Source: Clostridium puniceum (lineage in GTDB: Bacteria > Bacillota > Clostridia > Clostridiales > Clostridiaceae). From it: a DNA stretch of 64,000 nt. The stretch lies in assembly GCF_002006345.1 (NCBI RefSeq), contig NZ_LZZM01000190.1, positions 1-64,000 on the forward strand, written 5' to 3'. The translations under genes and the position numbers were made by a program. Below are positions 25,619 through 33,960 of this stretch, piece by piece. How positions within the stretch are numbered: the first letter of the stretch is position 1; each line of letters opens with the position of its first letter. A model generated the notes under the pieces. That model had not been told where the DNA came from. It did not search any database and worked only from the letters and a program-made list of their open reading frames with translations.

Positions 25619-27685
25619 TTGGAATTCGGGAATAAAAGGTTAAATATAAAAGATAATTTAGATGTACTAGTAGCATTTGGAGTTATAACAATAGTTCTTA
25701 TGATAATAATACCTTTGCCAAAAGAAATAGTAGATTTACTTTTAGCACTAAACATAACAATTTCTATAGTTATAATTTTAATTACAATGTTTACAACTAA
25801 CGTATTACAACTTTCAGTCTTCCCTACATTGTTGCTGGTTACAACATTATTTAGGTTAGCACTTAACATATCTTCAACGAGATTAATACTTACAGAAGCA
25901 GATGCAGGGACTATTATTACAGCTTTTGGAAATTTTGTTGTACGTGGAAATTATGTTGTTGGTATTATAATATTTTTAATTATAGTAGTAATACAATTTA
26001 TGGTTATTACAAATGGTGCAGGAAGAGTTGCAGAAGTATCTGCTAGATTTACACTTGATGCTATGCCAGGCAAGCAAATGAGTATAGATGCAGATTTAAA
26101 TTCAGGAATGATTGATGAAGTTACAGCTAGAAAAAGAAGACAAGATCTTCAATCAGAAGCTGATTTTTATGGTTCTATGGATGGTGCGTCTAAGTTTGTT
26201 AAAGGAGATGCTGTAGCTGGTATTATTATTACTGTCATAAATATAATAGGTGGTATTATAATTGGCGTGATTGGAAAAAACATGACTGCAGCACAAGCAG
26301 CTCAAACGTATACTATATTGAGCGTGGGAGATGGGCTTGTGAGCCAAGTACCTGCATTACTTATATCTACAGCATCAGGTATTTTAGTTACACGTTCAGG
26401 AAGTGTAGATAATTTAGGGAATACATTATCTAAACAATTAACAGCTTTTCCTATTGCGACTGGAATTGCAAGTGCATTAATGTTATTTATGGGAATTATA
26501 CCAGGTATGCCTAAGATTCCATTTTTTGTTGCATCTATAGCTATGGGTGGGTTAACTTATTTACTTTATAAAGATGAAGCAGAAAAAGAAGCAAGAGAAT
26601 ATGTATCAGAAGAAGAAGAAATTATTCAATCAGAACGTAAAGAGCCTGAAAATGTTATGAATTTAATTTCTGTAGAACCAATGGAAGTTGAGATAGGATA
26701 TGGGCTTATACCTCTTGCAGATGAAGCTTCTGGTGGAGATTTACTTCAAAGAATTGCATCTGTTAGAAGACAGTGTGCAATAGAAATGGGAATTGTTGTC
26801 CAACCCATAAGAATTAGAGATAATCTTCAACTTAAGACTAATGAATATATAATTAAAATTAGAGGTACAATGGTTGTTTCATCAGAATTAATGCCAAGTA
26901 TGCTGCTTTGTATGGATCCAACTGGTGAAAATTCAGATATGCCAGGAATAAAAACAATTGAGCCAACTTTTGGACTTCCAGCAGTTTGGATAAATAAGGA
27001 TCAAAGAGAAGAGGCTGAAATTAAGGGCTTAACAGTAGTTGATCCAACGACTGTTATGGTAACTCATTTAACTGAAACTATAAAAAGTCATTCTTATGAA
27101 TTACTTGGAAGACAAGAAGTTAAGCTTATTGTGGATAATGCTAAAGAAAAATATAGTGCGGTGGTTGAAGAACTTATACCAGATTTATTATCTATTGGTG
27201 AACTTCAAAAAGTATTACAAAATTTACTTAGAGAGAAAGTTCCAATTAAAGACGTTGTTACTATACTTGAATCTTTGGCAGATAATTCTAAGAACACTAG
27301 AGATTTAGAAGTGTTAACTGAATATGTTAGATTTGCATTAGCTAGAACAATATGTAATCAAATTGTTGACGAAAATAAAACAATCACAGTTGTAACATTA
27401 GATCCTGAAATAGAAGAGATAATAGCAAACAATACTCAAAAATCAGTTCAAGGCTCTTTCCCAACAGTAGATCCCGACACAACTACAAAAATACTTACAA
27501 GTATAAAGAATGTTGTGGAATCAGTTTATTTTTATAATAATCAACCTCTTATATTGGTTTCTCCTAATATAAGGCCTGTATTTAGAAAATTAATAGAAAT
27601 GGTATTTCCTCATATTATGATAATTTCTTTAAATGAAGTGCCAAATGACGTTCAAATTAATAGTGAAGGAGTCGTAAGAATATAG
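25619..27685 (+). CDS. flhA: Flagellar export protein FlhA
   Basis: A 688-aa protein forming the nonameric ring below the export gate. It has eight N-terminal membrane segments (about 15-330), with the conserved FHIPEP-type cytoplasmic loop (D-A-M-P-G-K-Q-M-S-I-D-A-D-L, about 144-157) between the fourth and fifth. The C-terminal domain (about 350-688) docks chaperone-substrate complexes. The start is TTG 25619, behind GGGGAGG with 8-nt spacing; no ATG is close. flhF follows at once. Confidence 0.95.
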   Translation: MEFGNKRLNIKDNLDVLVAFGVITIVLMIIIPLPKEIVDLLLALNITISIVIILITMFTTNVLQLSVFPTLLLVTTLFRLALNISSTRLILTEADAGTIITAFGNFVVRGNYVVGIIIFLIIVVIQFMVITNGAGRVAEVSARFTLDAMPGKQMSIDADLNSGMIDEVTARKRRQDLQSEADFYGSMDGASKFVKGDAVAGIIITVINIIGGIIIGVIGKNMTAAQAAQTYTILSVGDGLVSQVPALLISTASGILVTRSGSVDNLGNTLSKQLTAFPIATGIASALMLFMGIIPGMPKIPFFVASIAMGGLTYLLYKDEAEKEAREYVSEEEEIIQSERKEPENVMNLISVEPMEVEIGYGLIPLADEASGGDLLQRIASVRRQCAIEMGIVVQPIRIRDNLQLKTNEYIIKIRGTMVVSSELMPSMLLCMDPTGENSDMPGIKTIEPTFGLPAVWINKDQREEAEIKGLTVVDPTTVMVTHLTETIKSHSYELLGRQEVKLIVDNAKEKYSAVVEELIPDLLSIGELQKVLQNLLREKVPIKDVVTILESLADNSKNTRDLEVLTEYVRFALARTICNQIVDENKTITVVTLDPEIEEIIANNTQKSVQGSFPTVDPDTTTKILTSIKNVVESVYFYNNQPLILVSPNIRPVFRKLIEMVFPHIMIISLNEVPNDVQINSEGVVRI

Positions 27686-29011
27686 ATGATTATGAAAAAA
27701 TATCTTGTGAAAAATATGAATGAAGGTTTGACTCGCATTAGATATGAATTGGGAAAAGATGCTATTATAATAAGTCAAAGAAAAGTTAGAAAACCAGGAT
27801 TAAAAGGTTTATTCTCAAAGAAAGTAATAGAGGTTACAGCAGCTGTTGAAAATTCGTCTAATCAAGATAAAAGCAATTATTCTAATCAAGATGTAAATCA
27901 TTCTAAAAAAGATGAAGAATTTCAAAACTCTTTGGAAAGCATTAAGAAATTGATGCAAGATGAAGTATTAGCGAAGGAAAATACAGTTAAAATTAAAGAA
28001 ACGGAGAGTATTGGAGAGATAAACCGTAAAATATTGGAGCATAATGCTAATATTGAAAAAGAAAAAGCTGAGATGGATAAGCAAACAGAAAATAATATTA
28101 TTAAATCAGAAAATAGTATTAAAGAATTAAAGTCTCTAAAAAATCAAAAAGAAGATTTAGAGAAGAATAATATAGAAGCGATACATAAGGAAGTAAGTGA
28201 ATTAAAAGATCTATTAAATAAAGTAATAAAAAATAATTCGGTAGATGAAGAATCAAATGATTCTTTGAAAGAAAAATTAAGAGTTTTAGAAATTGATGAA
28301 GATTTTCAAGATGAGATTGTGCAATCAATAAAAGAAAATTCTAAAGATGAGATTAATGAAACAGAAGCATTGAGAGACGTGTTTGAAAGAGATATTTTAA
28401 TATCTAAAAAAAGTTTAAATGGGCGTGTTGTATTAGTTGGTCCAACAGGAGTTGGGAAGACAACTACAATAGCAAAACTTGCAGGAAGACTTGCTCTTAT
28501 TGAAAAAAAGAAAGTTGGATTAATAACAGTAGATACATATAGAATTGGAGCAATAGAACAGTTAAAGACTTATGCGGAAATAATGAATATTCCTTTTCAA
28601 GTGGTTATTACAATGAAGGAAATGGAAGAAGCTATTGAAAGCATGAAAGATTGTGATGTGGTACTTATAGACACAACAGGAAGAAGCTGTAAGAATGCAA
28701 TGCAAATATCTGAACTTAGAGCTTTTGTTCAAAAAGCAAATCCTACTCATATTAGCATGGTAATAAGTGCAACTACTAAAAATAGTGATATAAAAAATAT
28801 ATTAAAAGGATATTCGCAGCTTGAATATGATAATATCATTATTACAAAACTTGATGAAACTAATGTATATGGCTCTTTGTATAATATAGCTAAGATAGCA
28901 AATAAGCCAGTTAATTTTATAACTATAGGTCAAAATGTACCAGATGATATAATGGTGCCTACAAAAGAAGAAGTTGCAAACTTCATTCTAGGGGAGGAAA
29001 TTATATGCTAG
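27686..29011 (+). CDS. flhF: Flagellar SRP-like GTPase FlhF
   Basis: A 441-aa GTPase of the SRP family (with Ffh and FtsY) that helps set flagellar position and number. It opens M-I-M-K-K-Y-L-V-K-N-M-N-E-G-L. A long charged, probably coiled B-domain (about 60-235) follows, then the N-G GTPase domain with V-G-P-T-G-V-G-K-T-T-T (about 251-261), V-D-T-Y-R-I-G and D-T-T-G-R. ATG 27686 directly follows the flhA stop; GAAGGAG is 14 nt away, slightly far. It overlaps flhG by 7 nt. Confidence 0.93.
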   Translation: MIMKKYLVKNMNEGLTRIRYELGKDAIIISQRKVRKPGLKGLFSKKVIEVTAAVENSSNQDKSNYSNQDVNHSKKDEEFQNSLESIKKLMQDEVLAKENTVKIKETESIGEINRKILEHNANIEKEKAEMDKQTENNIIKSENSIKELKSLKNQKEDLEKNNIEAIHKEVSELKDLLNKVIKNNSVDEESNDSLKEKLRVLEIDEDFQDEIVQSIKENSKDEINETEALRDVFERDILISKKSLNGRVVLVGPTGVGKTTTIAKLAGRLALIEKKKVGLITVDTYRIGAIEQLKTYAEIMNIPFQVVITMKEMEEAIESMKDCDVVLIDTTGRSCKNAMQISELRAFVQKANPTHISMVISATTKNSDIKNILKGYSQLEYDNIIITKLDETNVYGSLYNIAKIANKPVNFITIGQNVPDDIMVPTKEEVANFILGEEIIC

Positions 29012-29865
29012 ATCAAGCAGAAGCATTAAGAAAATTGATCACTAATGAAGAACAACAAAGTAAAAATACAAGTAGTAAAATTATAACAATAACATCAGGA
29101 AAAGGTGGAGTTGGAAAGAGTAATTTTGTTGTTAATCTAGCTATAGCACTTCAAAATAAAGGAAAAAAAGTTTTGATTTTTGATGCAGATTTAGGTATGG
29201 GAAATGATGATGTATTAATGGGATTATATCCTAAATATAATATATTTGATATTATATATACTGATTTAGAAATAAAGGATATAATTATAGAAGGAACTAA
29301 TGGAGTAAGTTTGATTCCAGCAGGTTCTGCCTTAAGCAAAGCCCAAGAATTAGAAGAAAAAGAAAGAAAATTATTTTTAGAAAAGTTAGAAACGTTAGAT
29401 GAATTTGATTATATATTAATGGATACTGGTGCTGGTGTTAATAGAGATGTGTTGTCATTTATAGCAGCATCAGAAGAATTGATTATAATAACAACTCCTG
29501 AACCAACTTCTTTAACAGATGGATATAGCTTAATTAAAGCTACAGATCATTATAAGCTTAAAACAAAGGCAAAAATTATAGTGAATAAAGCTTTTTCAAA
29601 AGAAGAAGGCCAAGAGACTTATAATAAATTTGATAGAGCAGTCAGTAGATTTTTAAAGATTGAAATTGAATACTTAGGATGTATACTAGAAGATAGGAAG
29701 TTAGTACAAAGTGTAAGACAGCAAAAACCATTTATAGTACTATATCCTAATTGTGATGCAGCTAAGGGGATAGAAGCTATATCTTTGAAACTTATAGGGC
29801 AGGAGATAAATGCATCTAATGGAGCAAAAGGGCTATTTAAGAGGTTGTTTAATATATTTTCATAG
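29005..29865 (+). CDS. flhG: Flagellar number regulator FlhG (MinD-like ATPase)
   Basis: A 286-aa ATPase of the MinD/ParA family that works with FlhF to control flagellar number. The deviant Walker A is S-G-K-G-G-V-G-K-S at residues 31-39. F-D-A-D-L-G-M-G-N-D-D is the MinD-like switch I motif, and L-M-D-T-G-A-G is Walker B. The N-terminal D-Q-A-E-A-L-R motif matches the FlhF-activating region known in FlhG. GGGGAGG precedes the ATG, inside the end of flhF. Confidence 0.93.
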   Translation: MLDQAEALRKLITNEEQQSKNTSSKIITITSGKGGVGKSNFVVNLAIALQNKGKKVLIFDADLGMGNDDVLMGLYPKYNIFDIIYTDLEIKDIIIEGTNGVSLIPAGSALSKAQELEEKERKLFLEKLETLDEFDYILMDTGAGVNRDVLSFIAASEELIIITTPEPTSLTDGYSLIKATDHYKLKTKAKIIVNKAFSKEEGQETYNKFDRAVSRFLKIEIEYLGCILEDRKLVQSVRQQKPFIVLYPNCDAAKGIEAISLKLIGQEINASNGAKGLFKRLFNIFS

Positions 29866-29877
29866 GAGGATTTTAAG

Positions 29878-30519
29878 GTGCAGGATTTTAGGTTGAAAAT
29901 TAATGATAGAGTAGAGGTAATTGAAGAAGAAAAAGCCTATAAAGCTTTAATTATAGACATGCAAGATGACTTTTTTAGAATAAATTTACCTGTTAATGAT
30001 GGTAATTATTTAATGTTAAATTCAAATGAAAAAGTTGAAATGAATTGTTATTTAGAAGATGGCAGGTGTTTTAAATTTTATACAACAGTAATTTCAAGAG
30101 GTAAAGAAAATAATATAATATATTATAAAATGTCTCAACCTTTTAATATAGAGAAAATACAAAGGAGAAATTTTTTTAGAGTAGATTTAACAGATATGAT
30201 TGAATACAAAAAAATTACATTAGTTGAGGAAGATGATTTTGATAATATACCTTATAAAAAAGGGATAATGATAGATTTAAGTGCTGGTGGATTAAAACTT
30301 AAGACAAAGGATAATATAGGAAATGATGATTTGCTTTTAGTTAAGATGAAGTTAAATGAGGCTGAAATAAATTTAAAATGTGATATTGTTAGAATTCAAA
30401 ATACCGAAGATAAAGAAAAATTATGCGGTTTAAGATTTATAGATATTATACAAGCTCAAAGTGAATTGATAGTAAGAGAGCTTTTTAAAATAATGAGAAG
30501 ACAAAGAGCAAATTCATAA
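29878..30519 (+). CDS. YcgR-type PilZ domain protein, c-di-GMP receptor
   Basis: A 213-aa protein with an N-terminal YcgR-like beta domain (1 to about 92) and a C-terminal PilZ domain. The c-di-GMP-binding residues are present: R-R-N-F-F-R-V-D near 96-103 (the R-x-x-x-R switch) and D-L-S-A-G-G-L-K near 133-140 (D-x-S-x-x-G). Homologues such as B. subtilis YpfA/DgrA slow the motor when c-di-GMP is high. The start is GTG 29878 behind GGAGG. Lying between flhG and fliA, it adds a second c-di-GMP input to a riboswitch-controlled operon. Confidence 0.9.
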   Translation: MQDFRLKINDRVEVIEEEKAYKALIIDMQDDFFRINLPVNDGNYLMLNSNEKVEMNCYLEDGRCFKFYTTVISRGKENNIIYYKMSQPFNIEKIQRRNFFRVDLTDMIEYKKITLVEEDDFDNIPYKKGIMIDLSAGGLKLKTKDNIGNDDLLLVKMKLNEAEINLKCDIVRIQNTEDKEKLCGLRFIDIIQAQSELIVRELFKIMRRQRANS

Positions 30520-30594
30520 ATATAATTATAATTGAAAATAATGTCTTGTGGTATATGGGATATAGTATAGATAGAAGGTAGGAGGTAATAAGAT

Positions 30595-31326
30595 ATGCAC
30601 ATGATAAATGAAGTGGATGGGAAAGAACAAATAATACAAGAATATATTCCACTAGTAAAATATATTGCCTCTAGAGTTATGTTTGGTAAAAACAAATATA
30701 TGGAATATGAGGATTTGGTTAGTTATGGAATGATCGGACTTATGGATGCATTAAATAAATTTGATAATACAAAAGGTATGAAGTTTTCATCTTATGCATC
30801 TATAAGGATAAAAGGTGCAATGATTGACGAATTAAGAAGAAATAGACCAATATCTAAGGGGGCAATGGATAAGTTAAATAGATATAATAAGGCTATTGAT
30901 ACGTTGCAAGGAGAACTAATGCGAGAACCTACAAATGATGAAATTGCTAAATATTTGAGTATTTCTTTAAGTGAAGTTGCAGAAATTGAAAACTATATAA
31001 ATTATATTTCAATGGTGTCTTTAGAAAGTGTGATTTTCTCGGATGATGAAGATGTAAATCTTATTGGAATTATAGAAGATAAAAATAGTCCAAGTCCTGA
31101 TTCTTATCTGCAAGATAAAGAACAGCTAGAAGTTTTAACCAAAGCAATAAGTTTACTTAAAGAAAAAGATAGGACTATATTAAATCTTTATTATTATGAA
31201 AGATTAACTTTAAAGGAAATAGGTGCAATATTAAGTGTATCTGAATCAAGAGTATGTCAATTACATAGTAGGTCAATTAGTAATTTAAGAGAATGCATGA
31301 AAAAGTTGCATTATATTGACCAATAG
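30595..31326 (+). CDS. fliA: RNA polymerase sigma-28 factor FliA/SigD
   Basis: A 243-aa sigma factor for late flagellar and chemotaxis genes. Region 2 has Y-E-D-L-V-S-Y-G-M-I-G-L-M-D-A (about 36-50) and F-S-S-Y-A-S-I-R-I-K-G-A-M-I-D-E-L-R, the FliA/SigD type. Region 4 has L-T-L-K-E-I-G-A-I-L-S-V-S-E-S-R-V-C-Q-L-H. GGAGGTAATAAG is 7 nt before the ATG. No flgM is seen in the window. Confidence 0.95.
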   Translation: MHMINEVDGKEQIIQEYIPLVKYIASRVMFGKNKYMEYEDLVSYGMIGLMDALNKFDNTKGMKFSSYASIRIKGAMIDELRRNRPISKGAMDKLNRYNKAIDTLQGELMREPTNDEIAKYLSISLSEVAEIENYINYISMVSLESVIFSDDEDVNLIGIIEDKNSPSPDSYLQDKEQLEVLTKAISLLKEKDRTILNLYYYERLTLKEIGAILSVSESRVCQLHSRSISNLRECMKKLHYIDQ

Positions 31327-31340
31327 AGCAGAGGTGTTTT

Positions 31341-31943
31341 ATGCCATTCATATTATTAATAATAGGAATTATTTTAATAGTTTATAATTATCGTACTATT
31401 AAGCGAGAAAATCAAACAAAGCAAGAAGAGGGTAGTTTAGATATATCATTTCAAAGTGTATTACAAGATAATAAGGAAGAATTAGATGATTATAAAATGG
31501 AGCTTGGACTTTTAAGAAAAGATATAGCTGAAAGTTTAACAGAATTACAAGAAGAAATTTTTCATATAAAAAAAGATATAAATAGACTTAAGGGTAACAG
31601 TAAAATATACGAAAATAAAGAAGGTTTAGAAAATAGTTATCATATCAATGAAAATAATGTGGAAACTACTATAAATCACCTTGATTCTAAGTTAGAAGAT
31701 GAAAAAGAAGAAATTAAGGAGTCAAGTCATATTAATGATGAAATAGATAACAGTATGTTTTTTGATTCTGAGATAAATGATGGAGTAATATCTGAAATTA
31801 ATTTTTCTGAAAAAGTGGATAGTGATAAAACTACAAGTATTAAAAAACTTTTAAGTGAAGGATTAACAGAGGAGCAAATATGTCATAATTTATCTGTGAG
31901 CAAGGGGGAAGTGCTATTAGTAAAGGGTTTATTCAAAAAATAA
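31341..31943 (+). CDS. SwrB-position membrane-anchored coiled-coil protein
   Basis: A 200-aa protein not recognised with certainty. It has one N-terminal membrane segment (about 2-17), then a long charged coiled-coil region, and ends in a small helical segment (about 173-200, K-K-L-L-S-E-G-L-T-E-E-Q-I) that looks like a helix-turn-helix and resembles a DUF6115-type end. In B. subtilis the gene after sigD is swrB (ylxL), also a single-pass protein with a coiled coil, which promotes export-gate assembly. The same position and layout suggest the same role. It ends in an A-rich run, A-A-A-A-A-A-T-A-A, and a further frame opens across this end. Confidence 0.6.
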   Translation: MPFILLIIGIILIVYNYRTIKRENQTKQEEGSLDISFQSVLQDNKEELDDYKMELGLLRKDIAESLTELQEEIFHIKKDINRLKGNSKIYENKEGLENSYHINENNVETTINHLDSKLEDEKEEIKESSHINDEIDNSMFFDSEINDGVISEINFSEKVDSDKTTSIKKLLSEGLTEEQICHNLSVSKGEVLLVKGLFKK

Positions 31944-32137
31944 AAAAGAATGTCTCTTTTCTCCTAGATAAAAGAATTTGTTTGGGTATAGGAATTGGAT
32001 TAGTTCTAGGTGTTATATTTATGTTTGGATATAAATATACAGCAACTCTTTCAGATAGCCAGATAGAAGAAAGAGCTAGAGGATTAGGTATGATTTATGA
32101 GAATGAGAGTAAGGCTATTTTAAAAGGAGAGAATTAA
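31916..32137 (+). CDS. Hidden small membrane protein, non-standard start
   Basis: An uninterrupted frame of about 73 codons with no ATG, GTG or TTG before its membrane segment. It reads K-I-K-K-N-V-S-F-L-L-D-K-R, then a transmembrane helix I-C-L-G-I-G-I-G-L-V-L-G-V-I-F-M-F-G, then Y-K-Y-T-A-T-L-S-D-S-Q-I-E-E-R-A-R-G-L-G-M-I-Y. The protein-like pattern and exact fit (stop at 32135-32137, next ATG 32138) argue it is real. Two starts are possible: ATT 31916, 6 nt after AGGGGGAA, or a -1 slip on A6 (31935-31940) at the end of the upstream gene, giving a fusion. The exact 5' end is unsure. Confidence 0.6.
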   Translation: MSKGFIQKIKKNVSFLLDKRICLGIGIGLVLGVIFMFGYKYTATLSDSQIEERARGLGMIYENESKAILKGEN

Positions 32138-32914
32138 ATGATAAGAGGATTTTATAATTCCATTTCTGGTTTAATAACATTACAAAATGAGCAAGAAGTA
32201 ACTACCAATAATATTACAAATGTAAATAATACTGGTTATAAGAAACGTGAACTTACAAAAAGTAGTTTTGAAGATGTAATGATATCTAATAGGCAAAAGC
32301 TTGTAGATGGTAAATATGTTAAAAATGATATTGGAAATTTAAATTTAGGGGTAAAAATTAATGATGTAGAAACAGCTTTTACTCAAGGACCGCTTAAGTC
32401 TACAGATAGTATGACCGACTTTGCTATTGATGGAAGAGGTTTCTTTGTAGCACAAAATGGTAATCAAGAAGTCTACACAAGAGATGGAAACTTTAAAATT
32501 AATCAGCAAGGGTATTTAATAACCAATGATGGTAGTGAGGTTTTAGGAACCAATATTGCAACTGGTGCCAGAGAACATATATATATAGGAGATTCAAAAT
32601 TTTCTTTAGATGGACAAAATAATATTGACATTGATGGTATTGGTCCTACTCATAAGCTAATGACTGTTGATTTTACAAATGAGGATTATAAGTCATTAGA
32701 GCCACTTGGGGATAACTATATGACAAAAAATACACCTATATATGATGCGGTGGTTAATGTAAGACAAAATTTTCTTGAAAGTTCAAATGTTGATCCTTCA
32801 GCAGAATTAGTAAAGCTTATGGAAATAAAAAGACAATTTGAAACAAATCAGAAATTTGTTAAGATGCAGGATGAAACTGTTCAAAAAGCTGCAACTGAAT
32901 TAGGGCGTGTATAA
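32138..32914 (+). CDS. flgF: Flagellar basal-body rod protein FlgF (FlhO-like)
   Basis: A 258-aa rod protein of the FlgF/FlgG family. It starts M-I-R-G-F-Y-N-S-I-S-G-L-I-T-L-Q, with T-T-N-N-I-T-N-V-N-N-T-G-Y-K as rod signature and E-S-S-N-V-D-P-S-A-E-L-V-K-L-M as C-terminal motif. It lies next to a second family member, matching B. subtilis flhO-flhP. The ATG follows the preceding stop without a gap, behind AAAAGGAGAG. Confidence 0.88.
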   Translation: MIRGFYNSISGLITLQNEQEVTTNNITNVNNTGYKKRELTKSSFEDVMISNRQKLVDGKYVKNDIGNLNLGVKINDVETAFTQGPLKSTDSMTDFAIDGRGFFVAQNGNQEVYTRDGNFKINQQGYLITNDGSEVLGTNIATGAREHIYIGDSKFSLDGQNNIDIDGIGPTHKLMTVDFTNEDYKSLEPLGDNYMTKNTPIYDAVVNVRQNFLESSNVDPSAELVKLMEIKRQFETNQKFVKMQDETVQKAATELGRV

Positions 32915-32944
32915 TTATAATATATAAAGATAGGAGGGAATAAT

Positions 32945-33712
32945 ATGTTTAATATATTTGGAACTGCAAGAAGTGGTATGACTGCATATCAAGAAAAACT
33001 TGATTATCTTTCAAATGACTTGGTTAACAGTACAACAACAGGGTATAAGAGTACAGATGTAGGATTTAAAGATCTTTTGACAGAGTCATTAGATAGAAAT
33101 GGAACGCCGTTAAAGGATAAAACAGCAATAAGTGGTACTGGAGTTAAGCTTGGTATTAATTATGCAAGAAATAAGCAAGGAAATTTGCTAACTACAGGAG
33201 GGAAAACTGATTTAGCAATAGATGGAACTGGGTATTTTGCACTTATGAAAGCTGACGGGAATGTTGTATATACTAGAGATGGTAATTTTAAAATTGACTC
33301 AAATGGGACCTTGGTTGATTCAAGTGGAAGTAAAGTATATATTGAATATGAAAATGGAGCTTCAGAAGGAGCACCAGCCTTAAAAAGTAAAGATATATCA
33401 ATAGACCAATCAGGTGGTATAACTATGAAGGTTGGAGAAGAAATGGTTAAGATTGGTAATATACCTATTTTTACAGCTATTGGTGATAAAGGATTTATAC
33501 CACAAGGGAACAACTATTTTACTCCAAGCTCTGATGCTCAAGTAGTAATAAGTGAGGATTATAATGTTATACAAGGAGCTTTAGAAGCATCAAATGTAGA
33601 TTCTGCAGAAGTTTTTTCAGACTTAATATTAACTCAAAGAGCTTTTCAACTTAGTTCAAAAGCAATAACTACTGCTGATGACCTTTGGAGCATGATAAAT
33701 GGTATGAGATAA
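32945..33712 (+). CDS. flgG: Flagellar basal-body rod protein FlgG (FlhP-like)
   Basis: A 255-aa distal-rod protein. It begins M-F-N-I-F-G-T-A-R-S-G-M-T-A-Y-Q-E-K-L-D, with S-N-D-L-V-N-S-T-T-T-G-Y-K-S as signature, and ends with G-A-L-E-A-S-N-V-D-S-A-E-V-F-S-D-L-I-L-T-Q-R-A-F-Q, the usual FlgG/FlgE motif. AGGAGGG precedes the ATG. It is the last gene of the fla operon; a 14-bp terminator follows. Confidence 0.88.
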   Translation: MFNIFGTARSGMTAYQEKLDYLSNDLVNSTTTGYKSTDVGFKDLLTESLDRNGTPLKDKTAISGTGVKLGINYARNKQGNLLTTGGKTDLAIDGTGYFALMKADGNVVYTRDGNFKIDSNGTLVDSSGSKVYIEYENGASEGAPALKSKDISIDQSGGITMKVGEEMVKIGNIPIFTAIGDKGFIPQGNNYFTPSSDAQVVISEDYNVIQGALEASNVDSAEVFSDLILTQRAFQLSSKAITTADDLWSMINGMR

Positions 33713-33753
33713 CAAATTGAAAATATTAATGTTTATAGTATGTATATGAACTT

Positions 33754-33801
33754 AACCTTGTTAAATGGATACAGTAAAATCATTTAACAAGGTTTTCTTT
33801 T
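33754..33801 (+). terminator. Terminator of the fla operon
   Basis: AACCTTGTTAAATG (33754-33767) pairs perfectly with CATTTAACAAGGTT (33781-33794) around a 13-nt loop, followed by TTCTTTT. A 14-bp stem ending a 23-kb operon. Confidence 0.93.
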
Positions 33802-33890
33802 GGGAAAGAAAAATTGAAAATTTTAGCTGCTAAGAAATCAAAAACATCATAGCGGTATTATGAATTATAAAGTGTAACCTTAATTAAGTC

Positions 33891-33919
33891 TTTACATTGT
33901 TTGGGTTTATAAGTAAAAT
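33891..33919 (+). promoter_or_regulatory. Sigma-A-type promoter for ppaC
   Basis: TTTACA (33891-33896), 17 nt, then TAAAAT (33914-33919), 41 nt before the gene start. Only the upstream terminator and this promoter are seen in the 248-nt gap. Confidence 0.55.
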
Positions 33920-33960
33920 AAATATGTATTATAAAATGAAGATTTATAGGAGGAATTATT

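Noticed and set aside
33160..33513. A 117-codon - strand frame
   Set aside because: Antisense to flgG, with no ribosome binding site.
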